A stretch of 6,307 nt of DNA from assembly GCA_002792495.1 (NCBI GenBank), contig PFOK01000008.1:1-6307 (forward strand), given 5' to 3'. The position numbers and the translations under genes were made by a program. Source of the stretch: Candidatus Peregrinibacteria bacterium CG_4_10_14_0_2_um_filter_43_11. GTDB lineage: Bacteria > Patescibacteriota > Gracilibacteria > UM-FILTER-43-11. The notes under the pieces are model-generated. The model did no database searches. It was given only the letters and a program-made list of their open reading frames with translations, and had not been told where the DNA came from. Shown here one piece after another: positions 5,206-6,307 of the stretch. Each line of letters begins with the position of its first letter. The stretch's first letter is position 1.

Positions 5206-6165
5206 TTAAACAGAAAGCACTTTTCCCCTCACCGTGGAACGGAACCGCGCCCTGAAGCCCGGCATGTTAGCACGAATCTTGGATAAGAGCAACCGACCGC
5301 GGATCGAAGACGAAGTATTGACGTACGCATCACCTTCGGAATAGTCATCCTCCAGCATAGTGTAAAACTGACGATCAATAGGTTTGCCAATTTTTTCGGC
5401 TACCAGGAAAAGCTGACCCCATATAGAATCGGTCATACCGCTTTCACCTTTTCGTCTGGCCTTTTTCCGGGCTGAAATTCTGCCCTGTAAATCGCAAGCT
5501 AAATTATCACCTTCATACAAATCCATTTCCTGTTGTCTTTCCACGATAACCGGTTCATAGCCTGTGATTTTATCGGAATGGCCTTCGGTTACGGGAAGCA
5601 TTAACAAATAGGGCGTAACGTAAGTATTGGCCACTTTCAGCTGCTGCTGGCTAAAACTGCCCAGCACCTGTTCCAAGGTGGGTTTATTGCCATCAGCACT
5701 CAGAGCCCAATCGTTGTATATACAGGTAATGAGTAGTTTTAATCCAGGGAATGAGTTTTTAGTGAATTTATCGAACCGGTTACCGGTTTCATTTTGCCCG
5801 CCATCGGCCGGAACGGGAACGCCGGTTGCACCTTCTGACTCTGCAACTCCAGCAACAGCCGAACCTGTATCGGGAACAACAGGCGCGACAGACAGAGGGT
5901 TTTCAGCAACAGCCGAACCTGTATCGGGAACAACAGGCGCGACAGACGGAGGGTTTTCAGCAACAGCCGAACCTGTATCGGGAACAACAGGCGCGACAGA
6001 CGGAGGGAGCAACTTAGATAACCACTGCCTAACCCATACTATAAAACGGAAACGATGCTGGTTTGGAATCGCATCTATGTCGCCTGCACCATTTTGGGTA
6101 GATATGTCATTAACTACTAAATGTTCCCCTTGCTCACATCCTGGGGCATCTTTTTTTGTAACCAT
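5206..6165 (-). CDS. Unrecognised 319-residue protein with three 18-residue Pro/Val/Ala repeats
   Basis: I do not recognise this family. The N-terminus (1-38) is polar with no signal peptide. A short aromatic amphipathic segment FRFIVWVRQWLSKLL (39-53) leads into three tandem units of PPSVAPVVPDTGSAVAEN (54-71, 72-89, and 90 to about 105, the last starting PL and diverging at the end). A Gly/Ala/Pro linker to about 128 joins a folded-looking C-terminal domain (130-319). That domain has a hydrophobic stretch LKLLITCIYNDWAL (142-155), a basic patch ARKKARRK (232-239) and a strongly basic tail (289-317), suggesting nucleic-acid or acidic-partner contact; this is inference. ATG at 6165 follows a promoter by a short leader without Shine-Dalgarno, and the gene ends with TAA and a terminator, so it is an independent unit. 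The 54-bp repeat keeps all frames open, so the opposite strand also looks open here. The signals at both ends and a complete reading phase favour the minus strand. Confidence 0.82.
   Translation of the reverse strand: MVTKKDAPGCEQGEHLVVNDISTQNGAGDIDAIPNQHRFRFIVWVRQWLSKLLPPSVAPVVPDTGSAVAENPPSVAPVVPDTGSAVAENPLSVAPVVPDTGSAVAGVAESEGATGVPVPADGGQNETGNRFDKFTKNSFPGLKLLITCIYNDWALSADGNKPTLEQVLGSFSQQQLKVANTYVTPYLLMLPVTEGHSDKITGYEPVIVERQQEMDLYEGDNLACDLQGRISARKKARRKGESGMTDSIWGQLFLVAEKIGKPIDRQFYTMLEDDYSEGDAYVNTSSSIRGRLLLSKIRANMPGFRARFRSTVRGKVLSV
5851..6007 (-). repeat. In-frame 54-bp tandem repeat, about 2.9 copies (VNTR)
   Basis: Copies start at 5851, 5905 and 5959 on the plus strand. The first two differ at a single base (GACAGACAGAGG versus GACAGACGGAGG), which changes Pro to Leu in one unit. 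The third matches through 6007 and then diverges. Such identity means recent duplication or active homogenisation. Confidence 0.95.
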
Positions 6166-6194
6166 AATAAAAGTTTAGAGAGTATAAGGTGGTA

Positions 6195-6222
6195 ATTGTA
6201 TACAACATATCAGGCTTGTCAA
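6195..6222 (-). promoter_or_regulatory. Sigma70-type promoter of the repeat-containing gene with overlapping palindrome
   Basis: On the minus strand a consensus TTGACA (plus 6217-6222) is followed after 16 nt by TACAAT (plus 6195-6200, one mismatch). Transcription would begin near 6188, about 23 nt before the ATG. The perfect 10-bp palindrome TTGTATACAA (6196-6205) covers the -10 and could be an operator. A second -10-like TATACT lies at about 6181-6186 without a matching -35. Confidence 0.65.
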
Positions 6223-6307
6223 TACATTTTGCTGACATTCTACAAAAAAACTAGTCCAAATCTACAGTAAGCGGCTTAATGCAGCCATTTTTTTAACTTG
6301 AAACAAA
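6223..6307. other. Right-edge intergenic sequence, nothing firm
   Basis: No gene is visible. GGCT and AGCC separated by six bases (about 6274-6287) are followed by a T-run, a very weak plus-strand terminator candidate for a gene not in the window. On the minus strand an A-run precedes a tiny ATG frame of eight codons, too short to support. Confidence 0.4.

Noticed and set aside
5083..5286. Small plus-strand frame over the terminator and the 3' end of the repeat gene
   Set aside because: It runs through the terminator hairpin and overlaps real coding sequence; composition is Lys/Arg-rich from A-runs.
5851..6007. CRISPR array
   Set aside because: Units are directly adjacent, without unique spacers, and are translated in frame.
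5627..6178. Long open frame on the plus strand opposite the repeat-containing gene
   Set aside because: The 54-bp repeat lacks stops in several frames and is a multiple of 3, which makes the opposite strand look open. Promoter, leader and terminator all fit the minus-strand gene.
6250..6295. Eight-codon minus-strand leader-peptide-like frame after an A-run
   Set aside because: Too short, no attenuator or biosynthetic gene follows it.

Overview
The window looks like bacterial chromosome of moderate GC (roughly low-to-mid 40s percent by eye). It holds compact housekeeping and cell-envelope genes plus one decayed insertion sequence. No intact gene has a recognisable Shine-Dalgarno sequence; start codons follow A/T-rich leaders. 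Short intergenic regions, an LppX-like lipoprotein, a small DJ-1/PfpI protein and a DusB-like enzyme with an extra segment would fit a candidate-phyla-radiation type bacterium (Peregrinibacteria-like). That placement is an impression from protein style, not a demonstrated assignment. The standard code with TGA as stop fits the DJ-1 gene.

Layout, left to right. (1) 1-627 (+) is the 3' end of a Thr/Pro/Ser/Lys-rich low-complexity protein with three short amphipathic segments, followed by a perfect 14-bp hairpin. (2) 708-1733 (+) is a lipoprotein with a clear lipobox and an LppX/LolA-like look, closed by a strong terminator that can also serve the next gene from the other side. (3) 1869-2372 (-) is a DJ-1/PfpI-family protein. 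(4) 2373-2506 is a divergent intergenic region with two interlocked sigma70-type promoters and a small array of AATTACG heptamers that also occurs inverted. (5) 2507-3535 (+) is a tRNA-dihydrouridine synthase. (6) 3626-5064 is an IS3-family element read on the minus strand, with matching terminal inverted repeats. Its orfA and orfB are in different frames joined at an A7 tract, orfA has lost its start, and orfB carries a TGA where the family has Trp. (7) 5206-6165 (-) is an unrecognised 319-residue protein with three near-identical 54-bp coding repeats, a good promoter overlapped by a palindrome upstream, and a strong terminator downstream.

No operon is evident; most genes have their own promoter or terminator signals. 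I do not see a defence system, CRISPR array, tRNA or rRNA. The points most worth a second look are the heptamer array in the leader of the DJ-1 gene, the in-frame VNTR protein with its palindrome-overlapped promoter, the repeated amphipathic motifs in the first protein, and the single-base nonsense lesion in the transposase as a test of the genetic code.
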